From: Clostridiales bacterium
GTDB taxonomy: Bacteria; Bacillota; Clostridia; Saccharofermentanales; UBA5734
Assembly: GCA_003532195.1 (NCBI GenBank)
Contig: DOFA01000059.1
Coordinates: 1-16,278, forward strand
Direction: 5' to 3'
DNA length: 16,278 nt
Shown here: piece by piece, positions 6,956 to 14,428 of the stretch
Layout of the letters: each line of letters opens with the position of its first letter
Position numbering within the stretch: the stretch's first letter is position 1
Translations under genes and position numbers: made by a program
The notes under the pieces: model-generated
Seen by the model: only the letters and a program-made list of their open reading frames with translations
Told to the model about the DNA's origin: nothing
Database searches by the model: none

Positions 6956-7810
6956 ATGAAGAGAATTGCAATCACCGGCGGCAGCGGCTATTTTGGCTCT
7001 TACGCGATCAAGGAATTTATTGACCAAGGGTATGAGGTTATCAATATCGACACGAAAAGCCCCCGGGAAAGATGCCGGACTCTGTATGCCGATCTGATCA
7101 ATCCGGGCGAAGCGTATGGCGCCCTGCGGGAAGCCCGCCCCGACGCCGTGATTAACCTGGCCGCCATTCCGGTCGCTTACAAGTATACTGATGAAATGAC
7201 AATCCGAACCAATATCCTGCTCACCTACAATGTTCTCGAAGCGGCGACCGCACTCGGCGTCAAGAAAATTGCCCTGGCTTCCAGTGATTCCTCGTACGGC
7301 GTCGTATTTTCCCGGACGCCGATCCTGCCGGTCTATCTGCCGATCGACGAAGCCCATCCCCAGATTCCCGAAGACCCTTACGGCTTCTCGAAACTCATCA
7401 ATGAAGAAACCGCGAAAATGTTCTGCCGCCGGACCGGCGCCCAGATTGTCTGTCTGCGTTTTGTCCATATCTCCATGCCGGACAGCTACGCCGACCTGAT
7501 GAAGCATAACCGCGAACTGCGTCACGGCAGCACCGCCGGCAGTTCCAAGGAAATCTGGAATTATGTCGACGCGCGCGACGCGGCCCGAGCTTGCCGCCTA
7601 GCTGTGGAAAAGGATAGTCTGGGCTACTGCGCGGTCAATATCGTTGCAGACGACACCTGCATGGACATCCCATCAAAAGAACTGATCGCAGAGTACTTCC
7701 CGGGGATCCGGGATATCCGTGCCGATATGTCCGGTTACAGTTCGTTGACATCCAACCGCAAGGCCTGGGAATTGATGGGCTGGAAACCGCAGCACTCCTG
7801 GCGCGGCTAA
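6956..7810 (+). CDS. NAD(P)-dependent epimerase/dehydratase family protein (extended SDR)
   Basis: This 284-aa extended short-chain dehydrogenase acts on a sugar or nucleotide sugar. The Rossmann motif GGSGYFG is at 8-14. The substrate-side serines lie in SSDSSYG (109-115), and the catalytic pair is Tyr142 and Lys146 in YGFSK. IWNYVDARDAARACRLA is the usual extended-SDR segment. The length is short for a UDP-sugar epimerase (about 320-340) and closer to sugar or uronate dehydrogenases of this fold, so oxidation of a free sugar is a fair alternative. GGGAGG lies 7 nt before ATG. It is co-transcribed with the IolD-like enzyme upstream and ends 5 bp before the convergent amidohydrolase stop. Family is sure; reaction not settled. 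Confidence 0.9.
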   Translation: MKRIAITGGSGYFGSYAIKEFIDQGYEVINIDTKSPRERCRTLYADLINPGEAYGALREARPDAVINLAAIPVAYKYTDEMTIRTNILLTYNVLEAATALGVKKIALASSDSSYGVVFSRTPILPVYLPIDEAHPQIPEDPYGFSKLINEETAKMFCRRTGAQIVCLRFVHISMPDSYADLMKHNRELRHGSTAGSSKEIWNYVDARDAARACRLAVEKDSLGYCAVNIVADDTCMDIPSKELIAEYFPGIRDIRADMSGYSSLTSNRKAWELMGWKPQHSWRG

Positions 7811-7815
7811 GTGCG

Positions 7816-8661
7816 CTAGTCCAGCAGGCTGGTCCAGCCAAAAATGCGGGCGGCATTGCGCCAGAAGAAATCTTCCCGCGTTTCCTCATCAATATGCAAA
7901 TAATCCATGATGTCAATCGCGTTTTTCTTCCAGAGCGCTACCGGCGGATTGTCGGTCGCAAAAACAAATTTCTTGAAATATTGCCTGGCAATGTTTTCCT
8001 CCGGGTCATCCCAATTGGCGCCGGGAAATGGCGCCAGCGTCTTTTTGATTTCCGACACCCAGGTTTTGCAGCCACCGGCGCCGCTGAAATCATAATACAC
8101 ATTTTTATAGGTGGAAATGATGCGCAGGGCTTCCTGTTCATGCGGCAGACCGAGATGAGCCCCGATCATTTTCAATTTGGGAAATCGCCGGCAGATCTTG
8201 TCGAAGCAGTACGGCCGCATGTTGTCGGCGTCGACCGCATATTCCGGCTGGCCGCCGAGTGCGGTCGAGCTCACAATGCCCGTGTGGAAGATAATCGGCA
8301 TGCCAAGAGCTTCCGCTTTTTCGTAATAGCCGAAATAGCTTTCATCATTATATTTCAAAGCCGGCGAAATAAATTTCAAGCCTTGAAATCCCTCGCTCTT
8401 CAACTGATCAACCTTGCCGGCCGGATCCTGGATCATCCCCACATCGATGCTGCCAATGCCGATGAGTATATCGGGGTATTTATCCATCCACTTTTTGACG
8501 CCTTCGTTGCCCAGATAGCCATGTTCCTGAAATCGGCGGTCCAAAGCCAAGGCACAAAACTTAACGACTCCTTCATTTTGCCATTCCTCGACCAAACGGT
8601 CGACATCGCTGTTCAGGTGCAGATGCCCATGGGTGTTAATGATTTTTCTTACTGCTGACAT
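7816..8661 (-). CDS. Amidohydrolase_2 family metal-dependent hydrolase
   Basis: This 281-aa TIM-barrel hydrolase is of the amidohydrolase_2 type, a family that includes sugar-lactone hydrolases and carboxy-lyases. Metal and catalytic residues stand in order: His11 and His13 (NTHGH), His126 (IFHTG), His169 (GAHLG) and Asp237 (ATDNP). There is no signal peptide, so it acts in the cytoplasm. It is not a NagA-type deacetylase, which is longer and of another branch. GGGAGGA lies 7 nt before the ATG. The gene stands alone on the minus strand with its own promoter, divergent from the GH4 operon and convergent with the SDR. Being next to a possible sugar dehydrogenase, it could open the lactone formed by that enzyme (inference). 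Family is firm, substrate unknown. Confidence 0.9.
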   Translation of the reverse strand: MSAVRKIINTHGHLHLNSDVDRLVEEWQNEGVVKFCALALDRRFQEHGYLGNEGVKKWMDKYPDILIGIGSIDVGMIQDPAGKVDQLKSEGFQGLKFISPALKYNDESYFGYYEKAEALGMPIIFHTGIVSSTALGGQPEYAVDADNMRPYCFDKICRRFPKLKMIGAHLGLPHEQEALRIISTYKNVYYDFSGAGGCKTWVSEIKKTLAPFPGANWDDPEENIARQYFKKFVFATDNPPVALWKKNAIDIMDYLHIDEETREDFFWRNAARIFGWTSLLD

Positions 8662-8730
8662 GCCCGATTCCTCCCGATATCCGTTTTATAGTTTAATTAC
8701 CGTTTCTTAATATGCAACTTATTTCCCTTT

Positions 8731-8759
8731 ACTATAGCATTTTCGTGGTTGAAATGCAA
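8731..8759 (-). promoter_or_regulatory. Promoter for the amidohydrolase gene
   Basis: On the minus strand TTGCAT (8754-8759), a 17-bp spacer and TATAGT (8731-8736). The leader is about 65 nt. A perfect palindrome abuts the -35 box. Confidence 0.5.
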
Positions 8760-8773
8760 ATCGCCGGCGATTT
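8758..8773. promoter_or_regulatory. Perfect 16-bp palindrome at the amidohydrolase -35 box (candidate operator)
   Basis: AAATCGCCGGCGATTT reads the same on both strands and overlaps the -35 hexamer by 2 bp. Its position suits a dimeric repressor. No regulator gene is adjacent other than the distant IclR gene. Confidence 0.45.
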
Positions 8774-8847
8774 TATTCTCTCAAACAATCACGCTGAATT
8801 ATCGAATCTGATCGTTTGACAGCTATTAACGCCGAAAATTCCAGCAT

Positions 8848-8861
8848 TGCAAATCGTTGCA
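8848..8861. promoter_or_regulatory. Inverted repeat over the GH4-operon -35 box (candidate operator)
   Basis: TGCAA-ATCG-TTGCA is a perfect 5-4-5 inverted repeat covering the -35 hexamer TTGCAT. The 9-mer TGCAAATCG inside it also occurs at 8755-8763 beside the divergent promoter, which suggests one regulator for both sides. Confidence 0.45.
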
Positions 8862-8885
8862 TTAGCAAAATCCGTATGATATAAT
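8857..8885 (+). promoter_or_regulatory. Extended -10 promoter for the six-gene GH4 operon
   Basis: TTGCAT (8857-8862), 17 bp, then a perfect TATAAT (8880-8885) preceded by TG (8877-8878), forming the extended -10 TGnTATAAT. The predicted start near 8892 gives a leader of about 44 nt. This is the only strong promoter I see for the genes through 15709. Confidence 0.75.
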
Positions 8886-8922
8886 GATTCAAAACTATGT
8901 TTCTTATTATGCGATAATCAAT

Positions 8923-8928
8923 GGAGGG
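8923..8928 (+). promoter_or_regulatory. Ribosome binding site deciding the first GH4 start
   Basis: GGAGGG is 7 nt before ATG 8936 and 4 nt before ATG 8933. The frame's first ATG (8921) overlaps the site itself and can be set aside. Confidence 0.6.
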
Positions 8929-8935
8929 TTACATG

Positions 8936-10258
8936 ATGAAAATCTCGCTGGTCGGCGGTGGCGGATACGCCTGGACACCTATGCTGATGACCAATTTTAT
9001 CACGAATCCGTTTTTTAACGGCTCTCGTGTCTGCCTGATGGATATTAACGAAGAGGCCCTTGCCCAGACCTCCTCAGCCTGCCGGAAAATTCTGGCCGCG
9101 TCCGCGGACAGCCGATTGATCATTGAAACAACGACCGATCTGGATATTGCGCTCAAAGGCGCCGATTATGTCATCGTCGCCATTGCCCACGGCGGCATCC
9201 GCCCCGAAGTCGAGGATCTCAGGATCGGCCGGCAATACGGCTATTTCAATATGGGCGGCGAAGAAGTCGGCGTTTCCGGCTGTTCGCGCACTTTGCGGCA
9301 TGTGCCGGAGATCGTCAGAATTGCCCGCCGGATGGAAGAGCTGTGTCCGGACGCCGAATTCCTTAATGTTTCAAATCCGCTGACCGCGCTGACGCGTTCG
9401 ATCAATAAATATACCGGGATCAAAGGCTATGGTTTCTGCCACGGCGTGGTCAATCACCTGTCCCCGATGTTTCCCCTGTTTGGCGCTGACAGCTGGGAGG
9501 GCGTCGACTTCAATGTCGCCGGCGTCGATCATTGCTCCTGGCTGCTCGACATTCGCTATAAGGGCCAGGACGCGCTGGCCATCATGCGCGAGAAGGGATT
9601 GATCGACCTGGCCAACCAGGGGCGGCTCAATGTCATGGCCGATGATCCTTTCGCGAACCGCGAGCAGCTCCGACTCCGCTTCATGCTCTGGGGCATCCTC
9701 GGTTACATGCCCGCGATCAGCGACCGGCACATCATAGAATTTTTCGCCCAGATTATCGGCCGGCAAGAATACCGGGATTTCTTCGGCGTCGATTCCAATT
9801 TTGACCGTCCGACCGAAAAACTGGAATGGGCCGAGCGGTATAAGGATGAGGTCCTGAACGTTGCGGCCGGTAAAAAGAAACCTTCATTGAACCGGAGCGC
9901 TGAGATCGTCGACCGCTTCATCTGTGCGCGCGAAGGCGGCGGCTCGTTCATCGATGTCATGAATGTGCCCAATGTCGGCCAGGTTCCCAATCTGCCCCTG
10001 GAATCGGTCGTGGAAACTAAATGCTTTGTCGATGCGACCGGTGTCCATCCGGTCATCGCCGGCCCGCTGCCTCCGGTTATCGAAAGCATTGTCCGTCCGA
10101 TCATCATCCGGCAGGAACTCTACATGGAAGCGGCCATGGAAAACAGCTTCGAAAAGCTGCGGGCAGCGCTGTCCACCGATCCCCTGGTCGGCGACTTCCG
10201 TCATCTGGACGAAATGTGCCGGGAATTGCTGGATTATAACAGCCAGTTTAAAAAATAA
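8936..10258 (+). CDS. Glycoside hydrolase family 4 protein (NAD- and metal-dependent glycosidase), copy 1
   Basis: This 440-aa cytoplasmic GH4 enzyme belongs to a family that cuts glycosides by oxidising C3 with tightly bound NAD, then eliminating and re-adding water. The Rossmann start LVGGGGYAWTP is at about 5-14, NVSNP is at 144-148, and the metal ligands are Cys168 (GFCHG) and His199. A further family His is 265 (DRHIIEF). One oddity is that the usual G-x-N-H around the metal His reads GVDH (196-199), with Asp for Asn. Length is normal (about 430-480). ATG 8936 has the best ribosome spacing; 8933 is also possible. It is the first gene of the operon, with the NagB-like gene 17 bp behind. 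GH4 members act on alpha- or beta-glucosides, galactosides, glucuronides or 6-phospho-sugars; I cannot choose among these. Confidence 0.93.
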   Translation: MKISLVGGGGYAWTPMLMTNFITNPFFNGSRVCLMDINEEALAQTSSACRKILAASADSRLIIETTTDLDIALKGADYVIVAIAHGGIRPEVEDLRIGRQYGYFNMGGEEVGVSGCSRTLRHVPEIVRIARRMEELCPDAEFLNVSNPLTALTRSINKYTGIKGYGFCHGVVNHLSPMFPLFGADSWEGVDFNVAGVDHCSWLLDIRYKGQDALAIMREKGLIDLANQGRLNVMADDPFANREQLRLRFMLWGILGYMPAISDRHIIEFFAQIIGRQEYRDFFGVDSNFDRPTEKLEWAERYKDEVLNVAAGKKKPSLNRSAEIVDRFICAREGGGSFIDVMNVPNVGQVPNLPLESVVETKCFVDATGVHPVIAGPLPPVIESIVRPIIIRQELYMEAAMENSFEKLRAALSTDPLVGDFRHLDEMCRELLDYNSQFKK

Positions 10259-10275
10259 GGATCGCCGAGGTCGTT

Positions 10276-11043
10276 GTGGAGATCAGGATATTTGAAAATC
10301 ACAAGCATCAATCGCAGGCAGCCGCGGAATTAATTGCCGGGTTGGTCCGTGATAAACCGAAAGCTCTGTTATGCCTGCCCGCAGGCCACACCTCGCTGCA
10401 AACTTACGCGATCCTGGCCGAATTATCCGCCAGCGGGAAAGTCAATTTTCAAAGATGCCGGTTTGTCGGCCTCGATGAATGGCTGGGATTGAACGGCGAG
10501 CCGGGATGTCCCCATTTCCTGCGCGAGCATTTCTTTACGCCGCTCCGGATCCCAGACCGCAACATCGTCTTTTTTGACCGGCAGACTCAGTCGGCAGCTT
10601 CTGAAAGCCAGAGGATCAACCGTTATCTGGCTGCTGAAGGCCCGATCGACCTCGTCCTGCTCGGTATCGGCCAGAACGGACATCTCGGGCTCAACGAACC
10701 GGGCACCGGATTTGACTCTGACGCCCATGTCGCCGATCTTGATGCAGTCACCCGCAAGGTCTGCCAAAAATATTTCCCGCGCCAGGTCTGCCTGGAAAAA
10801 GGCCTGACCCTGGGGATCCGCCAGATCCTCGAAGCCCGCTGTGCTATACTGGAAGTCAGCGGAACGGTAAAGGCGGATATTTTGCACCAGGCAGTTGACG
10901 GCCAGCCGACGGTGCAGGTTCCTGCCAGCGCGATGCAGCTGCATTCTAATGCCATTGTATTGACCGATGCGCAGGCCGCATCCCGGCTCACCTGCTCTAA
11001 TGTCAAAAATACCGGCCGTTTGGCCGGGGAGGAAAGAGCATGA
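10276..11043 (+). CDS. nagB: Glucosamine-6-phosphate deaminase-like protein (NagB family)
   Basis: This 255-aa protein of the NagB/6-phosphogluconolactonase fold probably converts a hexosamine-6-phosphate to a ketose phosphate and ammonia. Asp67 in GLDEW matches the NagB proton-shuttling Asp. GQNGHLGLNEPG gives Asn134, His136 and Glu141, at the places of Asp141, His143 and Glu148 of E. coli NagB. The segment VPASAMQLH is also NagB-like. The N-terminal phosphate loop reads PAGHTSLQTY. Start is GTG with GAGG 5 nt upstream. It sits 17 bp after GH4 copy 1 and its stop overlaps the next start by 4 bp (ATGA), so the two are translationally coupled. Substrate could be GlcN-6-P, GalN-6-P (AgaI-like) or another amino sugar. 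No deacetylase or kinase is in view. Confidence 0.85.
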   Translation: MEIRIFENHKHQSQAAAELIAGLVRDKPKALLCLPAGHTSLQTYAILAELSASGKVNFQRCRFVGLDEWLGLNGEPGCPHFLREHFFTPLRIPDRNIVFFDRQTQSAASESQRINRYLAAEGPIDLVLLGIGQNGHLGLNEPGTGFDSDAHVADLDAVTRKVCQKYFPRQVCLEKGLTLGIRQILEARCAILEVSGTVKADILHQAVDGQPTVQVPASAMQLHSNAIVLTDAQAASRLTCSNVKNTGRLAGEERA

Positions 11044-12818
11044 ATCTTCATTATTCATTGGCCCATGAAAACTACAAGCAAGCCCACGGAATTTTTAGCA
11101 AGACATTCGCCATGGACCAGTTGGAAATCAACCAGCAGACCATAGCGCTGATATCCGCCCGCAGGGACTGGGCGGCTTTACAACTTCTGCTCAAGGCCGA
11201 CGAGGACATGACCCTGACGGTCAAAAACCGCCCCAGCTTTACCCCGCATGGCCCTTTGGTTAATGTCCGGATCGAGGTTGACCTCGACGGATTCCCCGAT
11301 TCAGACCTTTCCGTCATGCCGGTCGGCTATGTCGAAGACGACGACCGGCAATATCGGCCGGATGTCCTGCTCGAGGACGACACGGTTTTTGTCGAGCGCC
11401 TGAAAGTCCAGCCGGTCTGGATCGAGGCGGCTGTATCTGCGGACAGGTCTCCCGGAATATATCAGGGGACGATCCGCATTTATACCCATAAAATGTTTGA
11501 AGATGAGATCCTGGCCAGGACGATGACTTTTACCCTCCGGGTCTATGATGTTGCACTGGACGATCCCGGCGACAACCGGTTCTATCTCAATCTTTGGCTG
11601 CACATGTCCAATATAGCCCGGAAACACGAGGTCCCTTTGTGGAGCGACCGGCATTTCGAGATTTTGGAGCATTATGTCCGCAGTCTGGCTCAGCTCGGTC
11701 AAAAGAGCGTCATGCTGTTTGTCTCGGAAATCCCCTGGTCCGGCCAGAATTGTTTCAAAATAGTCAATAATCTTTCCGATCTTTTCGAATACAGCATGGT
11801 TCGCATCAGCCGGTCAGCTGCCGGTGAATTCCGCTACGACTTCAGTGTCCTGGAAAAGTACATCGATCTGTGTTCCCGCTACGGCATCAGCCGGGAAATC
11901 GAAGTCCACGGCTTGCTCAATATCTGGACTTGCCCGGCTGAGGGCTATGCCGGCCCGGCCGCGGATTACCCGGATGCCATCCGGCTGCGTTACCTGGATG
12001 AGGCGGACGGCTGCGGCAAGTACATGAAACTCGGCGCTGAAATCCGGCAGTACATGCAAGCCCTGGAGCAGTTTTTTGTCCGCAAGGGGATCGTCGATAT
12101 AGTCCGGATCACAGCTGACGAGCCCGGAGACATCCTGGCCTACCAGTTGCGGGTCCAGGCGCTCAAGGAAATTGTCCCGCGCATGAAAATCAAGACCATC
12201 GTCGGCCACCCGGAGTTTCTCAGCCGGCTGGACTGTTTCGCCGGCGAGGAAATGGACCTGATTGTCCATCTCGAAGCGGCATGCGATGACTGGGCAGCCT
12301 GGCAAAAGTGCCAGAACAGGATCAGCGGCCTCAAAGGATACTATGTCTGCTGCGGACCGCAGCGGCCGAACACCTTCATTTCGTCGCCGCTGCTGGAATG
12401 CCGGCTGATCGGGCTTGTCGCAGCCTTCATGGGATTTGATGGCTTCCTGCGCTGGAATTACACGGTATGGCCGGACAAGCCCCGCGAGCGGATCTCTTAT
12501 AAATACCCAGTCTGGCAGGCCGGCGACACGAATTTCGTCTATCCGGCGAACAACGGCCGGCCCCTCCTGTCGCTGCGCTATAAAAACCTGAAGCGAGGCA
12601 TCGAGGATTATGCGCTGATCCGCCGCCTGCAGGATCTGCACCCCGATTCCGCCCGGATAATCGCGCAGATCAGGGATCGGGTTTTCAAGATCCAGGACAT
12701 TGCCCTGCTCTCCGCTAAAAGCAGGAAAAAGCCGGATGAGCTGTTCAGCATGAATGGTGAAGATTATGCCGAAATGAAGCGTACTGTTCTTGAAGCTCTG
12801 GAAAGCCTGTCAAATTGA
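11040..12818 (+). CDS. GH123/DUF4091-family glycoside hydrolase, cytoplasmic
   Basis: This 592-aa protein carries an N-terminal beta-sandwich region (about 40-185) and a TIM-barrel DUF4091/GH123 catalytic region (about 190-545). Characterised GH123 enzymes remove beta-linked N-acetylgalactosamine by substrate-assisted catalysis with an Asp-Glu pair. Here ITADEPGD gives Asp360-Glu361. FLRWNY (469-474) and the C-terminal LSLRYKNLKRGIEDYALIRRL are the typical DUF4091 signature. No signal peptide is present, unlike many secreted GH123 enzymes, so it should act inside the cell on imported oligosaccharide. Its ATG lies within the NagB-like stop (ATGA overlap), tying the two products together; cutting followed by deamination of a hexosamine is a plausible order. 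DUF4091 is broad and many members are untested, so beta-GalNAc specificity is not proven. Confidence 0.85.
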   Translation: MNLHYSLAHENYKQAHGIFSKTFAMDQLEINQQTIALISARRDWAALQLLLKADEDMTLTVKNRPSFTPHGPLVNVRIEVDLDGFPDSDLSVMPVGYVEDDDRQYRPDVLLEDDTVFVERLKVQPVWIEAAVSADRSPGIYQGTIRIYTHKMFEDEILARTMTFTLRVYDVALDDPGDNRFYLNLWLHMSNIARKHEVPLWSDRHFEILEHYVRSLAQLGQKSVMLFVSEIPWSGQNCFKIVNNLSDLFEYSMVRISRSAAGEFRYDFSVLEKYIDLCSRYGISREIEVHGLLNIWTCPAEGYAGPAADYPDAIRLRYLDEADGCGKYMKLGAEIRQYMQALEQFFVRKGIVDIVRITADEPGDILAYQLRVQALKEIVPRMKIKTIVGHPEFLSRLDCFAGEEMDLIVHLEAACDDWAAWQKCQNRISGLKGYYVCCGPQRPNTFISSPLLECRLIGLVAAFMGFDGFLRWNYTVWPDKPRERISYKYPVWQAGDTNFVYPANNGRPLLSLRYKNLKRGIEDYALIRRLQDLHPDSARIIAQIRDRVFKIQDIALLSAKSRKKPDELFSMNGEDYAEMKRTVLEALESLSN

Positions 12819-12858
12819 AGCAGATGCAGCCAGGCAAACACACGATCAGGAGGATTTT

Positions 12859-13497
12859 ATGCGGATAGCGGTTGTCAATGAAACGAGTGCGGGTGATAAA
12901 AATCCCTATATTATCGAAGCCCTGCAGGGATATGGCCATACAGTCATCAATGCCGGCATGCAAAAATCCGGCGGCAGCCCGGAACTCACTTATATCGAAA
13001 CCGGCTTCATCTCGGCGCTTTTGCTGAACGCCGGCCGGGCCGACTTCATCGTCGGCGGCTGCGGAACTGGCCAGGGCTTTTTAAATTCCGCACTGCAATA
13101 TCCCGGCGTTTTTTGCGGGTTGATCACCAAGCCTCTGGACGCGTGGCTGTTTTCCCGGATCAACAACGGCAATTGCATCTCCCTGGCCTTGAATCAAGGA
13201 TATGGCTGGGCTGGCGAAATCAACTTGAAATTTATTTTCGAGAAGCTATTTGCCGGCGAAGCTGGCGAAGGTTTTCCGGAAAGCCGCAGGACATCGCAGC
13301 AGGCCAGCCGCGAACGCCTGGTCCAAATATCCGCACTGACCCATCGCCCCTTTGCCGAAATTGTCCGCGGCCTAAATCCGGAGATCCCGCGCCGGGCTAT
13401 ATCGTTCCCCGGAATCGAGGAGATTCTGGATATCGCAACCCTTGACGATCTGGAGCTGAAAAGTGCTTTGCAAAACTGCCGCCCGATCGCCGGCTGA
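12859..13497 (+). CDS. RpiB/LacA/LacB-family sugar-phosphate isomerase-like protein, long form
   Basis: This 212-aa relative of ribose-5-phosphate isomerase B and galactose-6-phosphate isomerase has GGCGTGQG with Cys68 in the place of the catalytic Cys66 of E. coli RpiB. At 100-106 it reads RINNGNC, where RpiB proteins have R-x-H-N-D-A-N, so the ring-opening His seems to be absent. It is also about 60 residues longer than RpiB (about 150), with a C-terminal tail. It may therefore isomerise a different, perhaps unphosphorylated sugar, or have another role. Start ATG 12859 has AGGAGG 5 nt upstream; a longer frame from 12790 would overlap the GH123 gene and lacks such a site. It lies 40 bp from each neighbour within the operon. 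Confidence 0.85.
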   Translation: MRIAVVNETSAGDKNPYIIEALQGYGHTVINAGMQKSGGSPELTYIETGFISALLLNAGRADFIVGGCGTGQGFLNSALQYPGVFCGLITKPLDAWLFSRINNGNCISLALNQGYGWAGEINLKFIFEKLFAGEAGEGFPESRRTSQQASRERLVQISALTHRPFAEIVRGLNPEIPRRAISFPGIEEILDIATLDDLELKSALQNCRPIAG

Positions 13498-13537
13498 GCA
13501 GCCAATGGCTAAACGTTGAAAATGGAGGTCTGGTTAT

Positions 13538-14404
13538 ATGATTAACGGACACAAGATCGGTTTTATGAGTTCCGGCAGCCTGGGCCGGATGCCCGCCGCG
13601 GAAGTCTGTGCCAAACTGAAGGCCATCGGTTATGATTCCGTGGAATGGACGCTGGACTTTGCCTGCCCGCGCAAACATTCAGCCGCGGATCTGAAGGAAC
13701 TCGTCCGGATCACCGCGGCAAGCGGCCTGGCCATTTCCGAAGTTGTCGTGCAGCAAGACCTGGTCCTGACCGATGCCGCTGAGCGCCTGGCCAACGTCCA
13801 GTACATCAAAGACTGCATCCAGGTCTATTCCGAAATCGGCATACCGATGATCAACTTATTTACCGGTCCCGTGCCCTGGAACCGGCACCCATTGAAAGTC
13901 GGCGCCGGCATCAAGGAAGGCGACGCCTGGCAGATGGTCCTGAATGCTTTTGACGAATTTGTGCCGCTGGCGGAAAGCTGCGGTTTGCAGCTGGCCCTGG
14001 AAAATGTCTGGGGCATGCTTTGCCATGATTTCTATACCGCCAGGCTCCTGATCGACCATTACCGCTCGCCCAATCTGGGCGTCAATTTTGACCCATCCCA
14101 TGACATCCTGGCCGGCAACCTGGATATCGGCTGGATCATGCGCCAGTGGGGCCGGGACCGGATCAAGCACATTCATATCAAAGACGCGGCCGGCATCCAG
14201 ACCGACGGCCAGTTTGTCTTCCCGCTGCCCGGGGAAGGCTATGTCGACTGGAAAGATTTGCAGACAACTGCGAAAGCAATCGGCTACACCGGTTTTATGT
14301 CCGTCGAATTCGAATCTTTCCGATATTTGAAATACATCCTGAGCGGCGATATGGAACAGGCAGCCCGGATTTCTTATGAAAATATCCTGAAGCTGTTTGC
14401 CTAA
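13538..14404 (+). CDS. Sugar phosphate isomerase/epimerase-like TIM-barrel protein (AP-endonuclease-2 family)
   Basis: This 288-aa cytoplasmic TIM barrel belongs to the family that holds IolE, ketose 3-epimerases, hydroxypyruvate isomerase and some 3-keto-glycoside lyases. The four metal ligands are in place: Glu155 (ALENVWG), Asp185 (NFDPSH, with His188), His211 (KHIHIKD) and Glu257 (SVEFES). These point to a Mn/Mg-dependent isomerase, epimerase or dehydratase, not a DNA repair enzyme. GGAGG lies 9 nt before the ATG. Downstream GH4 copy 2 starts 24 bp later. Two GH4 enzymes, which work through 3-keto intermediates, bracket the operon, so a keto-sugar substrate is attractive but unproved. Confidence 0.9.
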   Translation: MINGHKIGFMSSGSLGRMPAAEVCAKLKAIGYDSVEWTLDFACPRKHSAADLKELVRITAASGLAISEVVVQQDLVLTDAAERLANVQYIKDCIQVYSEIGIPMINLFTGPVPWNRHPLKVGAGIKEGDAWQMVLNAFDEFVPLAESCGLQLALENVWGMLCHDFYTARLLIDHYRSPNLGVNFDPSHDILAGNLDIGWIMRQWGRDRIKHIHIKDAAGIQTDGQFVFPLPGEGYVDWKDLQTTAKAIGYTGFMSVEFESFRYLKYILSGDMEQAARISYENILKLFA

Positions 14405-14428
14405 AGCCATTTAATTAAGGAGAGCCTT

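Noticed and set aside
7894..8658. 254-codon plus-strand open frame opposite the amidohydrolase
   Set aside because: The minus strand has the full amidohydrolase metal site and a GGGAGGA ribosome site; the plus frame is a shadow.
7816..8661. Calling the amidohydrolase a NagA deacetylase to complete a GlcNAc/GalNAc route
   Set aside because: NagA is about 380 aa and of another amidohydrolase branch; this 281-aa protein has the amidohydrolase_2 pattern.
11814..12641. 275-codon minus-strand open frame opposite the GH123 gene
   Set aside because: It covers the conserved catalytic part of the plus-strand gene and has no domain of its own.
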